DNA from: Circinella minor
Lineage: Eukaryota; Mucoromycota; Mucoromycetes; Mucorales; Lichtheimiaceae
Direction: 5' to 3'
Assembly (NCBI GenBank): GCA_016758965.1
Contig: JAEPRB010000031.1
Location: 1-64,000, forward strand
Length of the DNA: 64,000 nt
Made by a program: the position numbers and the translations under genes. The notes below the pieces were generated by a model. It was not told the origin of the DNA, made no database searches, and was given only the letters and a program-made list of their open reading frames with translations. Positions within the stretch are counted from its first letter, which is position 1. Every line of letters begins with the position of its first letter. Shown in pieces: positions 12,099 through 27,030 of this stretch.

Positions 12099-14940
12099 GC
12101 CAAAAAGTAGTATATGAGTTGGACAATAACACGAGTTGTTATAATTTAGAATGGAAAAAAAAATAAATAAATTGGTGATAATAACTTCTTTGACAAGAAT
12201 ATATATTTTGAAGGAGAAAAGATAATAAAGTTATTTCCTATTTTATAAAATAAAAGAAGAAGAATAGACATGGAGTATTGATACTCCTTGGTGCCAGGTG
12301 GGTTTTCTCCTTTTTCTTAAGTAAATAATGCCTACTATTACGTATGCTTTTTCCTTAAATATACTTATAATAACCACGAATAGGAAGTGACATTTAGTCT
12401 GTCTATACTACGTAGGAACATATATTTATTTACCATAAAGACATTTTTCTATTTCCCTTCTCCAACTTTTCTAAACATCCCCCTCACACCATCTAGAACA
12501 TTGAATGGTAACGTTCTAATGCGGTTCTAGGTTATCCTATCTATAAGAAATGAATATCTTAACAAAGTGAAAATAAAATGAGGGGCTTATTATAAAAGTA
12601 ACATGTATATCTATAAATATGCTTTTTTTTTTTTTTGGTATTATGTATAATTATTACATCTACTATTGTATGCTAATAAATACAGTATGAAGTTTGATAC
12701 TACTTCTTGTAACTGAACTATATATTATGACGAAACCGAACTTTAATTTTATTTTTCGATATGGAATAAGAGATTGTGTTATTAAGAATGATAATAACAT
12801 TTTGTCGTACGTACATGATACTGTAAGCTCTAGTATATATAAATAGTAATATATTTGGTCCCTTTTTTTGTCATATTCTATATACCATTTATTGTTTACT
12901 AGGTAGATATTACTGCTTGTAGTACTTATATAGTATAATCTACAAGTTCGTTCCAAGAGAAAGATGAGAAAAAAAAAGTAGTTAGTGTTTATTATAGTAT
13001 TCAGCGCAAGCTAATATATAGTCCTCCCCCCCTCTACACCCCGAAAAAAAAAGTAATAGATCAAGGAAAATATGACTATTTTCATATATAATTTCTCGGA
13101 ATATATTGATGATTGATCTTGTAAAAACTTACAGTTAATTATTAAGAACATTGGGACATTTTTGATGTTGATTTTAATAAATATTATGATTCTATTATAT
13201 AATTACGTAGTACATGATATTATAAAAGTTATATTATATCTTCATACTATCATTTTCTTTTTTTTTCTTATATTTTTAAATAAATGAGTATATAATAGTA
13301 ATGACGTTTGAGTAATATACTTCTCAATCACCACGAATCAATAGATATCAACGCCACACCTGTCGATATTCCCCCCTTCCTTTTTTTTTTGTTCTTTAGC
13401 TTTTGTATAATGTATAGTTCTTTAACAGAAATACCTTCTCCTTGTCCACCTACCTCGTCTCCCTGTTTTTTTTTTTTTTTTTTTTACTCTTTACCTTTAA
13501 CAAAAATTTCTCCCTTTTTGAAATGGCGAGCGATGTAGAATAATCTTCACTATATAAAATACGTAATAATAATAAGTGATCAATATGTCTTTTTTTTTGT
13601 CAGGTGCTTTGGATATGTAAATAATCTAATAATCCATAAAAAAAAAAAACCAGATAAATATAGAGAAATCTCGATAAAGTGATGACTTAAACTTTCTATT
13701 ATAGTGAATATACACTACATATGTAATAAGTTTTCATTATACATTATCAGAAATGAATCATTTTAGTTATACACATTTAGTATTTCTTTTTTAAGGATGA
13801 ATGAAATAACTATGCATCATGAAAAAAGTAAATAGTAACCTTATTTAATTATTCTACTCTTTCTTGATAAGTATTTTATCTATTTCCTGTTTTTCCTATT
13901 TATAATGTATATTTCTTTATTCATTTTAATAAATAATTCTTTTTTTTTATGTTATACTATTGATCGATATGTAATATAATGAGTGCATAAACTTTTTTGA
14001 ATTCAGCCAAAGTTAACTTTTTCTCCTTTAAAAAAAAAACGTTTTCTGGATCTCTTTCTCTGTTCTCCCTAACTACCATTAATAAGAGCACTTTATTTTT
14101 TTCTGTTCATTTCATCGAATAGCAATTTCCTTTAAAAAGTATATAAAAAATAAAGTCTATTTTTATTACAAAAATAAAGATAATATTATTTGGGGTCTAT
14201 TTCCCGAAAAAATGACATGGGAATTATATAAAACTTATTCGTTACACATACTATTATTGTACCACTCGATCAGTAAAAAAAAAACTGAATTATTTAACCT
14301 TTTATAAAGTTTTCTTTAAATAATAATGAATTATTTTCTTTTGTAAGCTTAATAATTATTTATTAAATAATAGTTAAGTAATCCTATTGTAAATAATCTA
14401 CATAAGTCAATTTACACCATAGTTGATTTTATTTATTTTCCTCAGATCCCCTGTTCCAAATTCCTTGTCAGCTGGTAGTAAATGACTCTCTTATATATAA
14501 TCAACATGATAAAAGATTGAATCACATGGGATTTTTTCTTTTTTATTATTATTTCACCATTCAATTATTTCTTATGTATATTATTATTTAAAATAGTAGC
14601 TAAATCAATCATAAAATGGATTGTATTAATAAAAAACTACCTTGAGACATAATATTCTGTTTCGTGTGTGGTGACACAAAAACGTAACAGGTGAAAAACA
14701 TAAAGTCCGCTAACATATATTGAATTCCGACAAACCTCTTTTTTTTTTTTTTTTTTTTTTTTTGGGTTTACTATTTTTTTTGCCCCACCTCACATACACA
14801 TACAATACACACACACTCAAACTCTCTTTTTTCAGAAATACCCTTCCTATATATACATACTCTTTTTTTTTTTAATTCTAAAAAAAGAATATTTCAAATT
14901 GTCTTTAAAATATATACGTACATATACGACTAAAAAAGTA
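9810..14940. other. 5.1-kb gene-poor AT-rich region with long homopolymer tracts
   Basis: No gene, tRNA or transposase could be supported on either strand. The stretch is dominated by TAT/ATT simple sequence and long A or T runs, including 34 A at 11575-11608, 28 A at 12069-12096 and 25 T at 14739-14763. Open frames here read as poly-Lys, poly-Phe or poly-Tyr/Ile, which is expected from composition. The last 200 bp, with T runs and CA repeats, is the likely promoter of the MYST gene. Confidence 0.6.
11575..11608. repeat. A34 homopolymer
   Basis: Uninterrupted run of 34 A residues in non-coding DNA. One of the longest of several homopolymers in the window; length is likely polymorphic or assembly-sensitive. 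Confidence 0.9.
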
Positions 14941-17265
<2,325 letters not shown>

Positions 17266-17809
17266 ATACTATTAAATAATAATAATAATATTAATAATAA
17301 TACCATTTTTTTTTTTTGCATGCCACACTTCTTCTCTGTCTAATTATATATATTCTCTCTCATCCATCCTGTTCATCTTTATATATATAATCTCTTATTA
17401 GTTAATCAAATTCATCATTATCATTATCATTCTTATAATCATTCTCATCATCATCATTGTTATTATTAAAAATTAGATAATTAATTGTAATGTGATTTCT
17501 AATTTATTTATTTTTATTCGTGATAAAAATTGTGTAAATAGTAAAAATACATTTGGTTTCGCGTCAAACTTGTATAATAATCTGAAAAAAAAGTTACGTA
17601 TACAATCTTTTTCTGTATTTTTTTTCCTTTGATTTTAATTTTGATAAGATGAGAATGTAAAGGATGCTTTTAAATCAAAAGGTTTGGGGGGAGAGAGGAA
17701 AAGAATACTATATATAACAAAAAGGTCAATTTTTATGATGTGAATAAAAAAAAAAAGGGGGAAGGGATGGTAAGGGGAGGAGGAGGGGGGAGGATAGTAC
17801 ATTTTTTTT
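17266..17809. other. Convergent intergenic spacer
   Basis: Shared 3' region of the MYST gene (plus) and MFS transporter (minus). Contains AAT and ATC repeats and a G/A-rich block at 17683-17795. No gene seen. Confidence 0.5.
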
Positions 17810-19494
17810 TCAATTTTGTTGTTGCATAGCAAGACGTTCAGCACGTTCACGACGCCATCGAGAACCATGTTTAAGTTCAAAAAATAAAGGAATTCGAGAA
17901 ATTAAAAGAATAGCAGAAGCAATTGTAAATGTCCAACCTGCATCCACTAATTCAAGAGCGGGTAAGACAACAGTGGTAGCTCCAGCACCTGCTAAACAAC
18001 GAAAAATGTTATTAGATGCAGTAATAGATGCGGACCGTGTAGGATACAAGTCAACAAGTAATGTTTGAATAGCATTGAATATAGCTTGTGATGTAAATCC
18101 CACTATAATATTTATAATCATGTAAATAAATTAATAAAGTGTTTAATATGAATATATATACATATCAATTAGATATAATTGGAAACAAAAAGAAAAATCA
18201 GCAAGATAACTTACAAACAAATTGAATAGCTAAAGCAATTCCAATATGAGTTTTAACATAAAGACACCAACCATAAACAATAAGAAGAACATTAAAAATT
18301 AATGAATGAATCCAAACAGTACGCATACGAGCATGTTCAATAGGAAGGTCCAAATCGGATGGTTCAGTTACAGGAAAAATTGAAAATCGTCGTTTCATGC
18401 GTATATAATCTCGATTTAATATTTTGCCTTGAACAATTGAACCCACAATACAACCGAAACCATTAGGAAAATAAGATAAACCAAGCATCATTTCATTTAA
18501 ATTATATAACTTGCTGAATAAGATTGGAATACTAGTGGTCACAGCATAACAAGCAGCATATTGAACACTGTAATAAACGAGCAAGATTAAAATATCTTTT
18601 TCTTTAGCATACAATAAAGGTTGTAAAGGACCAAGAAGCCATTGAATCCAAGATTGCTTTGGTTTGGTTGATTTGATAGGAGCAATAGGTTGTTTTTCAT
18701 CATCACTTTGTTCTTGTTGTTGTTTCTTAAACTTCTTTTTTTCTTTTCGATGATTCCACCATTGAGTAGGTGTAGGGTTGGCATAACCTGAACCATTACC
18801 AACAAGTGAACGTAAAGTTTCAGGAAGACAAAATCCTAATAAGATCCAATGAGCACCACCAAAAATGGCTAAAAACCAAAAGATCCATCGCCATCCCATG
18901 TATTGAGATACAACACCACCTACAGCGGGACCAACAACAGGACCTAGATTCCATCCAAGGGAATACCATCCAATATAACCACCTCGTTCTGCAGGATGAG
19001 TTACATCAGCTAAAATAAATAAATGAACAACACATTTTTATGTGTCATTATTGTTAGTTTTCTTTCTTGATGGGAATGCCAAATATAGAATAATAACAAT
19101 AATAAATAATAGTTACGTACCAATAGTACCAGCACCAATAGCAATGACAGAACTAGCACCAAATGCTTGAAGCATACGAAATACTAAAAGTAATGTATAA
19201 TTGGGAACAAGAGCAAGACCAACACATGCCAAAATATATATAAATAGTGTTGCAATATATACAGGTCGACGACCACGAGTATCTGCTAAAGAACTCCAAA
19301 ATGAAGGTGATAAGGCTTGCCATATCATAAATACAGTAACGGACAAGTTTCTATATTAAATATTATTGTATATAAGTAATCTTATTGTTGTTGTTTTTTG
19401 TTTGTTTGTTACATAATATCCTATCGATATGGAATAAGGAATAATTCCAAATTTTATACTTACACTTGTTGTGCTGTTATATTTAAATCCTAAA

Positions 19495-19531
<37 letters not shown>

Positions 19532-20111
19532 CATTTGTTTCGTTAGAAATAACTTTAAATCAAATTAGTAATAACGAAAATAATATTTAACTTACCAATT
19601 CAACTGTATTCATTGCTGGAAAATAACTGTTTACAGAAAATGGAGCAAAAAATGCAGCAATAGAAGCCAATAAGACAATCCATCGTTTTTTCCATTTGGA
19701 AAATATAGAATAAGGTTCATCATTTGTTTTTTTAATTTCTTGTTGAATGGTTATATCTGATCTTCGTTCAATATCATCATCATCATTTGATGAATTATTG
19801 TTATGACGAGTCGTGTTATCAGTGCTGCCATATTTTTCATTGAATAAATTGATTGTTGTTACACCTTGCCAGTCTGTTAAGCGTTTCTGACTACGTTTTG
19901 ATCCAGATCGAGATAAATAACCATTTTCATTTACAATGGTACTTGCATTATCATCAATACTATTCGTATCTTTACTCGATTTTCGACTCATGATAGTAGC
20001 ACTATCATCATTACTTGTAACAAGGGTTCGCACTGAATTTTGTCGATGAAAATGGGATGCACATGGTGCACTAGATGAACGATGATGTGTTTGTTGTTGT
20101 TTTTGAGACAT
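17810..20111 (-). CDS. MFS drug:H+ antiporter-like transporter (DHA1, QDR/DTR1-like)
   Basis: Five exons on the minus strand: 20111-19596, 19489-19464, 19350-19121, 19009-18215 and 18102-17810, about 619 residues. A long Ser/Asn-rich cytosolic N-terminus (about 150 residues) precedes WIVLLASIAAFFAPFSVNSY, the first membrane helix. The DLNITAQQVNLSVTVFMIWQ stretch, SSLADTRGRRPVY (the MFS loop 2-3 DRxGRR-type motif) and GYIGWYSLGWNLGPVVGP (antiporter motif C region) place it in the DHA1 family. A charged loop (RKEKKKFKKQQQEQSDDEK) separates the two six-helix halves, as in fungal QDR proteins. Exon 2 is only 26 nt. Intron 1 contains a 34-A run (plus strand). The substrate is unknown. Confidence 0.88.
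19496..19529. repeat. A34 tract inside an intron
   Basis: On the gene's own strand this is a 34-T run next to the 3' splice site of intron 1 of the MFS transporter. It acts as an extreme polypyrimidine tract and may vary in length. Confidence 0.85.
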
Positions 20112-22545
20112 TGTTGTTTTGAAATGTTGAATGTAATATATATATATATATACAAAATGTGAATGCTATTTTTTGGTTGCTATAGTTATTTATACAAAAT
20201 GATACGTAATAAAAATATAAAGAGAAAAAAGAAAAAAGAAAAAGAGATAAAAAGTAAAGGACTGGAAAGGGCCAAGTAGAAAAAAAAAGGTTTATAAAAT
20301 GATTATAAGAAATAAAGAAGTTATATAATTTCTTTTTCTCTTTTATATTTATACAAAATGTGTTTTCTAATTTTTTTTTTTTTTTTTTGGGTAGAAACAT
20401 GCCAGTCGAAATGTATATAAGTTACAAAAAATAAAGAATAGAAATTTCTTAGTACCAAAACACAATTACACATTTTCTTGTCTTCTTTTTTTTTTTGAAC
20501 CTTCTCCCCCCTGACGATCATGATGTTGCAGAAAATGGTAATTAAAAGAAAAAAAAAGTGATACCTAATTGAGTAGGTAGGATATATATATAACTATATA
20601 TATATAAAAAGATCGCTCTTTTTTTTTTTCTTTCCTTGGAAAAGGAGGTTAGAAGAATGAAAAAAAAGGAGCGTGTTTTTTATTTGGGGGGTGGGGTCGA
20701 AATGGAACGACAACAAATGAAGGTTAACACGCGTTGATAATAGAGTAGTGTCCATTGTCGCATAATAAGTATAATGAAACGGAGATCTGACCACGGTAAA
20801 TCAGTAGAAAAAAAAAACTTTACTCGTGTCGATCAATAATAATACTGCTGTTTTTAGATAGTATAAACAATAATACTTTTTTTTTATTTCCTGTCTAATA
20901 ATTGATCTGGATTTTACACTTCTACCACTCTTCTTTTTCACTATATTTAAGTTATCGGATAAGATTCGGATAAGTGACAAAGTTGGACACATACATATGT
21001 ATATATTTGGTTCTAATGATTTTTTTTTTCTTTTTGGGTTCATTAGTATATTATTTACATTCCAAGAAATATATATATATATATATATATATATTATTTT
21101 GTTACCCTTAGATAATTATAATGTTCTTTTTTCTGTTATATATCACGTGTAAAAACATTATTTTGACAGTTTGCTTTGTTAGTTACACAACATTTTTTTT
21201 TCCGTAACTTTTTATGCCATTCGTTTATGTTATTTTTCTTTTTTATGTAACTCAGCAACGACAATTTTTTTTTTCCTTTTTGTAAAACGGAAACATAAAC
21301 TTTTTCTTTAACGTGATTTAGTTTCTTGCTATACACTCTAAACAACAATAGTATATACATTAGGAAACATGTTATCAAAAATAATTATATTAAAGTCTCC
21401 TCGTGGTAGCTAACAAAAATTAAAGTTCGGTTTCTTTGTAACTTCCTTTCTCTCTCTCTCTCTCTTTTATTATTTATTTTACCGCCTGCACTCAAATTGC
21501 GGGATCTATTTTATTAGTGGTAAACAAAAATAGGGGATGTATAATACTATATGATGTAAATGACGTGCTTTTCTCTTTTCTGTTATCTTTCCTCTTCTTC
21601 TTGTCACTCAAAATGTGCAAGGACCTACTTATTCTTCTGAAACTTAAAAAAAAAAAAAATGATCGGTGTTGCTCCTGAACTAATAATATTAATTCACAGA
21701 CAACCTCCCCCTATTTTTTTTTTCTACCTTTCATGTAAATGTAACAAAGAAAGTGTTAATTTTTATTTCGGAGATGAATGTCCTTCTTTGCTATAATGGT
21801 TCTTACCCACTTTTATTTAATTATCCTTCAACAACTATTAACATAAAATATTAAATTGATTGATACCGCCCTTGTTTATGTACTTTAATAAAATCATAAT
21901 TACGACGGTTGCTATTTAGTAACAACAATTGAAATAAACTAAAAAAACGTAAAAAAAAAAAAAAAAAAAAGAGAATCTAAAAGATTCGCTTCTATTTTTT
22001 CTAACACAGATTTAAAATTCACGCATAAAAAACATGTTTCTTGTTAAAGATTTTTTTTTTTGACTAAACCAAAAATAGTTTATAAAAGAAATCCCCATAT
22101 GGTTTCACAATGAAGAAAACATCTCTCGGCATTAAAACCATCATTTTTTTAACTTATCACGGTCTTATTCCTAAAAGAAAAATAAAAAGTTATTTTTGAA
22201 ATAATGTCCTTTTTTTTTTCTAAAAAGAATAGAATAAGTTATTAGTACTATTAATAATGAGGTGGTAAATAAGTTTTAATGAGTGACGACCTTTATCAAT
22301 AACAAGAAACTATTATTATTAGCATTATTTACTATACTATACAATACAATATGATACTTAATTATTTTTTTTTAAAAAAAGTGACGGTGTCCGAGCTCAA
22401 CGCAAAAATTGTAAAATAAAAAAGATATTGTATAATAAATAAGTAGCAATTATTATCATTAAATATTTATTTCTTTGTTTGAATAACCAAGTATGTATGT
22501 AAGAGAAAAATATATATTGTTTGTAATGGTATAAAAAGAGTTTTT

Positions 22546-22581
<36 letters not shown>

Positions 22582-24612
22582 GACCAGTCTTCTTTGACTG
22601 GCCCTTTCTTTTTTCTTTTTTCTGTATCAGCCCCCTTTGAACCAACTTTTGTAAAAAAAATATTAGCAACAAGTCTATTTGATCAATTAGCAGGAACACC
22701 CCACATGGTTATTATCATTCACAGTAGCTACTATATACCATTTCTTTTCGTAATTACGTATCATTACTAAGTATGTTCTCAAGTTCTCTTTCACTCCTCT
22801 CCTCCCCCTCCTCTCTTGCTATTTGGCTCTAACATTCAAGAGCAATCAGCAATATATACAGCAAGAATTGAACTTTTTTTTTTTATTAAATTTCCAAAAA
22901 AAAAAAAACAAGGCAAAAAAAAAGACGCTACTCTTAATTAGCACAATTATAACTCGTTGTTGAAGATATGATAAAAGAAAAAAAAAAGAAGAATAGGGGT
23001 AGTGTAACAACCACACAACGTTGTTCATGAACCTATCATGGTCGCTTTTTGTATTATAAAAAAAAAGAGGGAATTATAGTTCAGCATTGGTATAAACTAT
23101 TATTAGTGATAAACTTGTACAAACTAGTTTAGTTATTAAAAATTGGTAGAACTAAAAAAGGAGGAGATAAGATATAATATTATTAAACCAAAAAAAAAAA
23201 AAAACGTCGATGTGCTGAAAGTAACTTTTTCTATAATGATTTGGTGCTAGTATTAATAGTACTAGTACTAGTATTAATAGTAGTAGTAGTAGTAGTGGCC
23301 ATTGATAACACTACTACAGCCCGTTAATATTCTACGTATGTATTATAGACATTTCAACAGAATGATAAAAAATAAACTTTGTTGGAAAATTTAAAGAAAA
23401 AAATTAGTTGCTACGGCCTTTCTTGATGACAACCCCTTTTCCTGGTAAATAATACAATATAATTGTAATGCATAAATATGATGATAGAGTGCTACTGTGG
23501 CAACAATGAAATAATTTATTCAGCTTCGGGAGAAGTTGTGAAAAGGAGCAGAATAGGGCACTTTATTATTATTGAACAGTTATAAGAAAATTGAAAAGTT
23601 TTACAACAGTAACTTTAATCAATGCTGGTGTTATAATAATAATGCATATTTGTGCAACTGATCATAATAAAAAAAAAAAAGGTCTCGATTCATATCATCC
23701 AGGAGAGGGACCCCTAAAGGAATAAAAAGGGTAAAAAAAGAGTCCGCCATTTCATTGTCGGTGATACATTTTATGTAATTCATGCAAGACGATGAAATTA
23801 ATTGCATAACCCATCGGATAAACAAAATAATATTTTCATCTTTTTTGAGTTTACACAATGTAAAAACCAAATGTCTGGAATCATTTTACGTATTTCTAAT
23901 TACTTTAACATATTATTATTTTTACGACTATCTACTTTGATCATCAGTCATAATAGCATATCAAGAACCCCTTGTCTCATCAATGACCAAGTAATAGTGA
24001 TAATTGTTATTAGTGTATTATGAAATACAATAATTAATACCAATTATTATTATAAGGAGCAATCAATAAATGATGGGTACCCTTGCCTGTTTTTCAAAGT
24101 AAGAAACTCATAATAATGATAGTGATATGCATCTTGTAAATTAGATGTAATACGGTATACTTACATTAATATGTACCGTAAAAACATTAAATCTATTATA
24201 TTAAATGAGGAGGATATTGTGATGAAACTTACCGTGGTTTTTTTTCTTACATTAAAAAATAATAAAGTATCAACAATCAATTACTTCAAAATTTTTAGAG
24301 TTTATAGGACCCGTCTTAAAAAAAATATTATACTTACTGTAATCATAATGCATTTATTTTATTTTATTTTGAAAAAAAAAGGGGGGGGGGAAGAGGAGGA
24401 AAAGGATGACAATAAATTCATATAGATATTTCAGGCACAAATGGCGATCGCAATAAGCTTAGCAATCAGAAACAAATTTATAAAAGAATGTATGTGGATA
24501 CTCTGTGAACCAGGAGCAGGACAAGAGATAGAGTGAAAGCTTACATGCAGAAATTTTAAGAGCGAAACAGTGGTAGGAGTCTTTCTTTTTTTGAATGACT
24601 ATACGTATGATA
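20112..24612. other. 4.5-kb gene-poor AT-rich region
   Basis: No gene supported. Contents: an (AT)n run at about 21069-21093, (CT)n at about 21449-21464, an (AAT)n run at about 22548-22579 followed by a 9-bp hairpin and T-rich tract, and a TAGTA-rich imperfect repeat at about 23245-23295. The first 500 bp is the likely MFS promoter. Frames here are short and composition-driven. Confidence 0.55.
22581..22604. terminator. Hairpin followed by T-rich tract
   Basis: ggaccagtc and gactggccc can pair over 8 of 9 positions with a 6-nt loop, followed by runs of T interrupted by C. It sits after an AAT repeat with no adjacent gene. A transcript end is one reading; it may be chance. Confidence 0.25.
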
Positions 24613-24660
24613 TAATGAATATGTATTGCCTTTATCACTTTATTGCATTTATGTTTGAAA

Positions 24661-24946
24661 AAATTATCAGGTAAATGCTTTTGCTTTTATTGTTCAAGTA
24701 AAATTTGTTAAACTAGTATATCTATTAACGTATAAATTTATTAGACAGACAATGAAATTACTAGTTGAAAGTAAAACAAATGTATACGAGGATATAAAAG
24801 CTTGGTTATTGGAGACGGTTGAATCTGAGTGGAGTACCACCAGTCTTGTTAAAAGAATCCTGGAAACATTCAGCCTCAGCAACATAGCAACCGACACCGA
24901 CATTTTCATTGATTCTTATTCTAAAGCTTTCCAATATATAATTAAT
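24661..24946 (+). repeat. Left arm of ~286-bp inverted repeat (copied 5' end of the broken gene)
   Basis: This stretch is nearly identical to the reverse complement of 26693-26981. It includes the 5' flank, the ATG at 24752 and codons for about 65 residues beginning MKLLVESKTNVYEDIKAW, with a few substitutions (for example E to T in LLETVESEW against LLEAVESEW). Weaker similarity extends outward to about 24613. After 24946 the frame runs into unrelated antisense sequence, so this is a detached gene fragment in opposite orientation to its source. Confidence 0.85.
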
Positions 24947-24974
24947 CATGGGACGAAAAGAGCTGGTCCCAATT

Positions 24975-25370
24975 TTTTGCTGGACCAGCTCATTGAGTTG
25001 CAAAAACTCGATGACAGCTGATTGACACTCGGTACGTTTTACGTAAAACTGGTCATGAAATAAAAATGCACGACCCCATAATATTAAGTAGATATTAGAT
25101 ATAACCACCCTTCGTTTTTCGTCGAGTGGTGTGGTAGAATCACCACTGGGACTACGATGATTTCTACCCTTCGTTATTTCCATGGTCGTTTGAATGTTTC
25201 AACCTCCACACATCCAAAAGATGTTGACGTGGAGCACGAATGTAATCAATATTTTCAGATAGATCATCTTGCATATATAAATCTTTTATAATTGTCTTCA
25301 GTTGTTCCTCAGATTTGGCATATGAAATATTTATTAATACACGACGTTCTTCTGGTGAGTAATAGTTGAA
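24975..25370 (-). pseudogene. Truncated tandem copy of the unrecognised gene family
   Basis: Read on the minus strand, it encodes EERRVLINISYAKSEEQLK, IIKDLYMQDDLSENIDYIR, then AFLFHDQFYVKRTECQSAV, paralogous to the internal part (about residues 215-325) of the neighbouring larger copy. It lacks the 5' and 3' ends. It is broken by a short insertion at 25116-25165 flanked by 9-bp repeats (acccttcgt at 25107-25115 and 25166-25174), which creates a stop and frameshift. It joins directly to the 3' end of the larger copy near 25370. Confidence 0.75.
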
Positions 25371-26887
25371 CACATTTCAATAGCATCCTTGATATATGGT
25401 AGATCCAGATCAATAGGAATGTTGTCGTTATCATTACTTGATTGAGATGATGGGGCACTATCGTCATGATATGCTTGATTTGAAGAACGTATCTCCAATG
25501 ATGCAATGGAATGTCGATTTATGGCTGCTAACATAGTGGTCAATTTCATATAATTTAAAGTTACAGATCGCTTTATGGATATAACAATCAATAAGAAATA
25601 AGCAACATCGGCAAAGTGATCGGATGTATTTGAAATAGTAACATTGGATTTCTTGTATGATACGACTTTTTGATCTGATAACATTTTTGTCCCAAAGACG
25701 TGTAAAGATGATCCATGCCATTGATAAGTAATCGCTTCCAATTGGGAGGTTAATAACGGTGAACCAAGCCATTTGTTCCACAGATCAAGCATATGCCTTT
25801 GTACTTGTCGACCTTTGCATACATCATCATTTTCGCTTTTATCACCAGGTTTTTCCTCTGTACTAAGATAATCAGATTCGTCATTCGAATTGCGTAAAAT
25901 AAAATCGATTTTTTGTTGAACCAGATCACCGTCTGGATCATCCAGTTGTAAAAATTTAATAACGGCAGATTGGCACTCAGCACGTTTTATATAAAATTGG
26001 TCGTGAAATAAGAACGCACGATCCCATAACATCGAATACACATTAGATCGCAACCACCCTTCGTTATTCCCATGGTCATTTAAACGTTTTGATCTCCATA
26101 AATCCAAAAGATGTTGACACGCAGCACGAATATAATTAATATTTTCAGATAAATCATCTTGCATATATAAATCCTTTATAATTGTCTTCAGTTGGTCGTC
26201 AGATTTGGCATATGAAATATTTATTAATACACGACGTTCTTCTGAAGTTATAAGTGTATCTTGGTCAAGCTTATAATAAGCACGGGCCGTATTTATATAA
26301 GGTTGATACCGTTTTCCAATGGATTTTGTCAAGTTAAGATATTTTTTGTTTTTAAACAGTAATGTGAGTATTTCATGTGGTGTCATGCTGGATAAATGCC
26401 TTTGTTTTTTTTGTGGTCACTTTCCCGCAGATGTCGATGATGACGGTGCTTCTTTACGTTTATCCCTTTGTTGTTCTTGCTCTTGTTGTTGAATGACATC
26501 TGTATCAGCTTTGGTAGCTGCTGCATAATCACTTCTTCTGTACTGGAGACGAGTTTGTATGATCGCATTCAAATCAAAAGCCTGACTTCAACTTTCAGCA
26601 AATAAACTTTGTATTGTCGGAGCATTAATTATTGAGTTGACAACAAGTAAACGTGTTTTTGCTTCATTGACTTTGGTCAGCAAGTCGCTATTATTAATTA
26701 TGTATTGGAAAGCTTTAGAATAAGAATCAATGAAAATGTCGGTGTCGGTTGCTATGTTGCTGAGGCTAAATGTTTCCAGGATTCTTTTAACAAGACTGGT
26801 GGTACTCCACTCAGATTCAACCGCCTCCAATAACCAAGCTTTTATATCCTCGTATACATTCGTTTTACTTTCAACTAGTAATTTCAT
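25334..26887 (-). pseudogene. Unrecognised gene family member with two in-frame TGA codons
   Basis: Reading from the ATG at 26887, one frame continues for 518 codons to 25334 and is interrupted only by TGA at 26590-26588 and TGA at 26419-26417. All three segments are protein-like: MKLLVESKTNVYEDIKAW at the start, QAFDLNAIIQTRLQYRRSDY and a Gln/Glu/Lys-rich linker between the stops, and MTPHEILTLLFKNKKYL, AFLFHDQFYIKRAECQSAV, EAITYQWHGSSLHVFGTKML afterwards. Both TGAs could derive from CGA by one C-to-T change; the second would restore a basic KRPQKKQR patch resembling a nuclear localisation signal. No domain is recognised. Its natural 3' end is lost where the truncated second copy begins. A shorter protein could still start at 26386 (350 residues). 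Confidence 0.6.
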
Positions 26888-26981
26888 TGTCTGTCTAATA
26901 AATTTATACGTTAATAGATATACTAGTTTAACAAGTTTTATTTGAACAATAAAAACAAGAGCATTTACCTGTTTGTTGCTT
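26693..26981 (-). repeat. Right arm of the ~286-bp inverted repeat
   Basis: Contains the 5' flank and first codons (from 26887) of the broken gene; the reverse complement matches 24661-24946. Similarity fades beyond 26981 but traces of shared flank continue to about 27030. The arms are separated by about 1.75 kb. Confidence 0.85.
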
Positions 26982-27030
26982 CAAACATAAATGTGATAAA
27001 ATGAAAAAATGAAAAATATTCATTATACTT

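Noticed and set aside
12663..12956. 97-codon minus-strand frame in the large gap
   Set aside because: Tyr/Ile-rich composition expected from AT-rich DNA; no conserved motif or promoter context.
9810..14940. tRNA genes, rRNA or CRISPR arrays in gene-poor gaps
   Set aside because: No A/B-box pairs or cloverleaf, and no regular spacer-repeat array was seen by eye; simple AT repeats account for the periodicity.
25334..26887. TGA read as an amino acid (recoded or selenocysteine) in the broken gene
   Set aside because: Several intact genes in the window (MFS transporter, uridine kinase, the acidic protein, the small unknown protein) end in TGA at the expected length, and no supporting structure was identified. 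Nonsense mutation is simpler.
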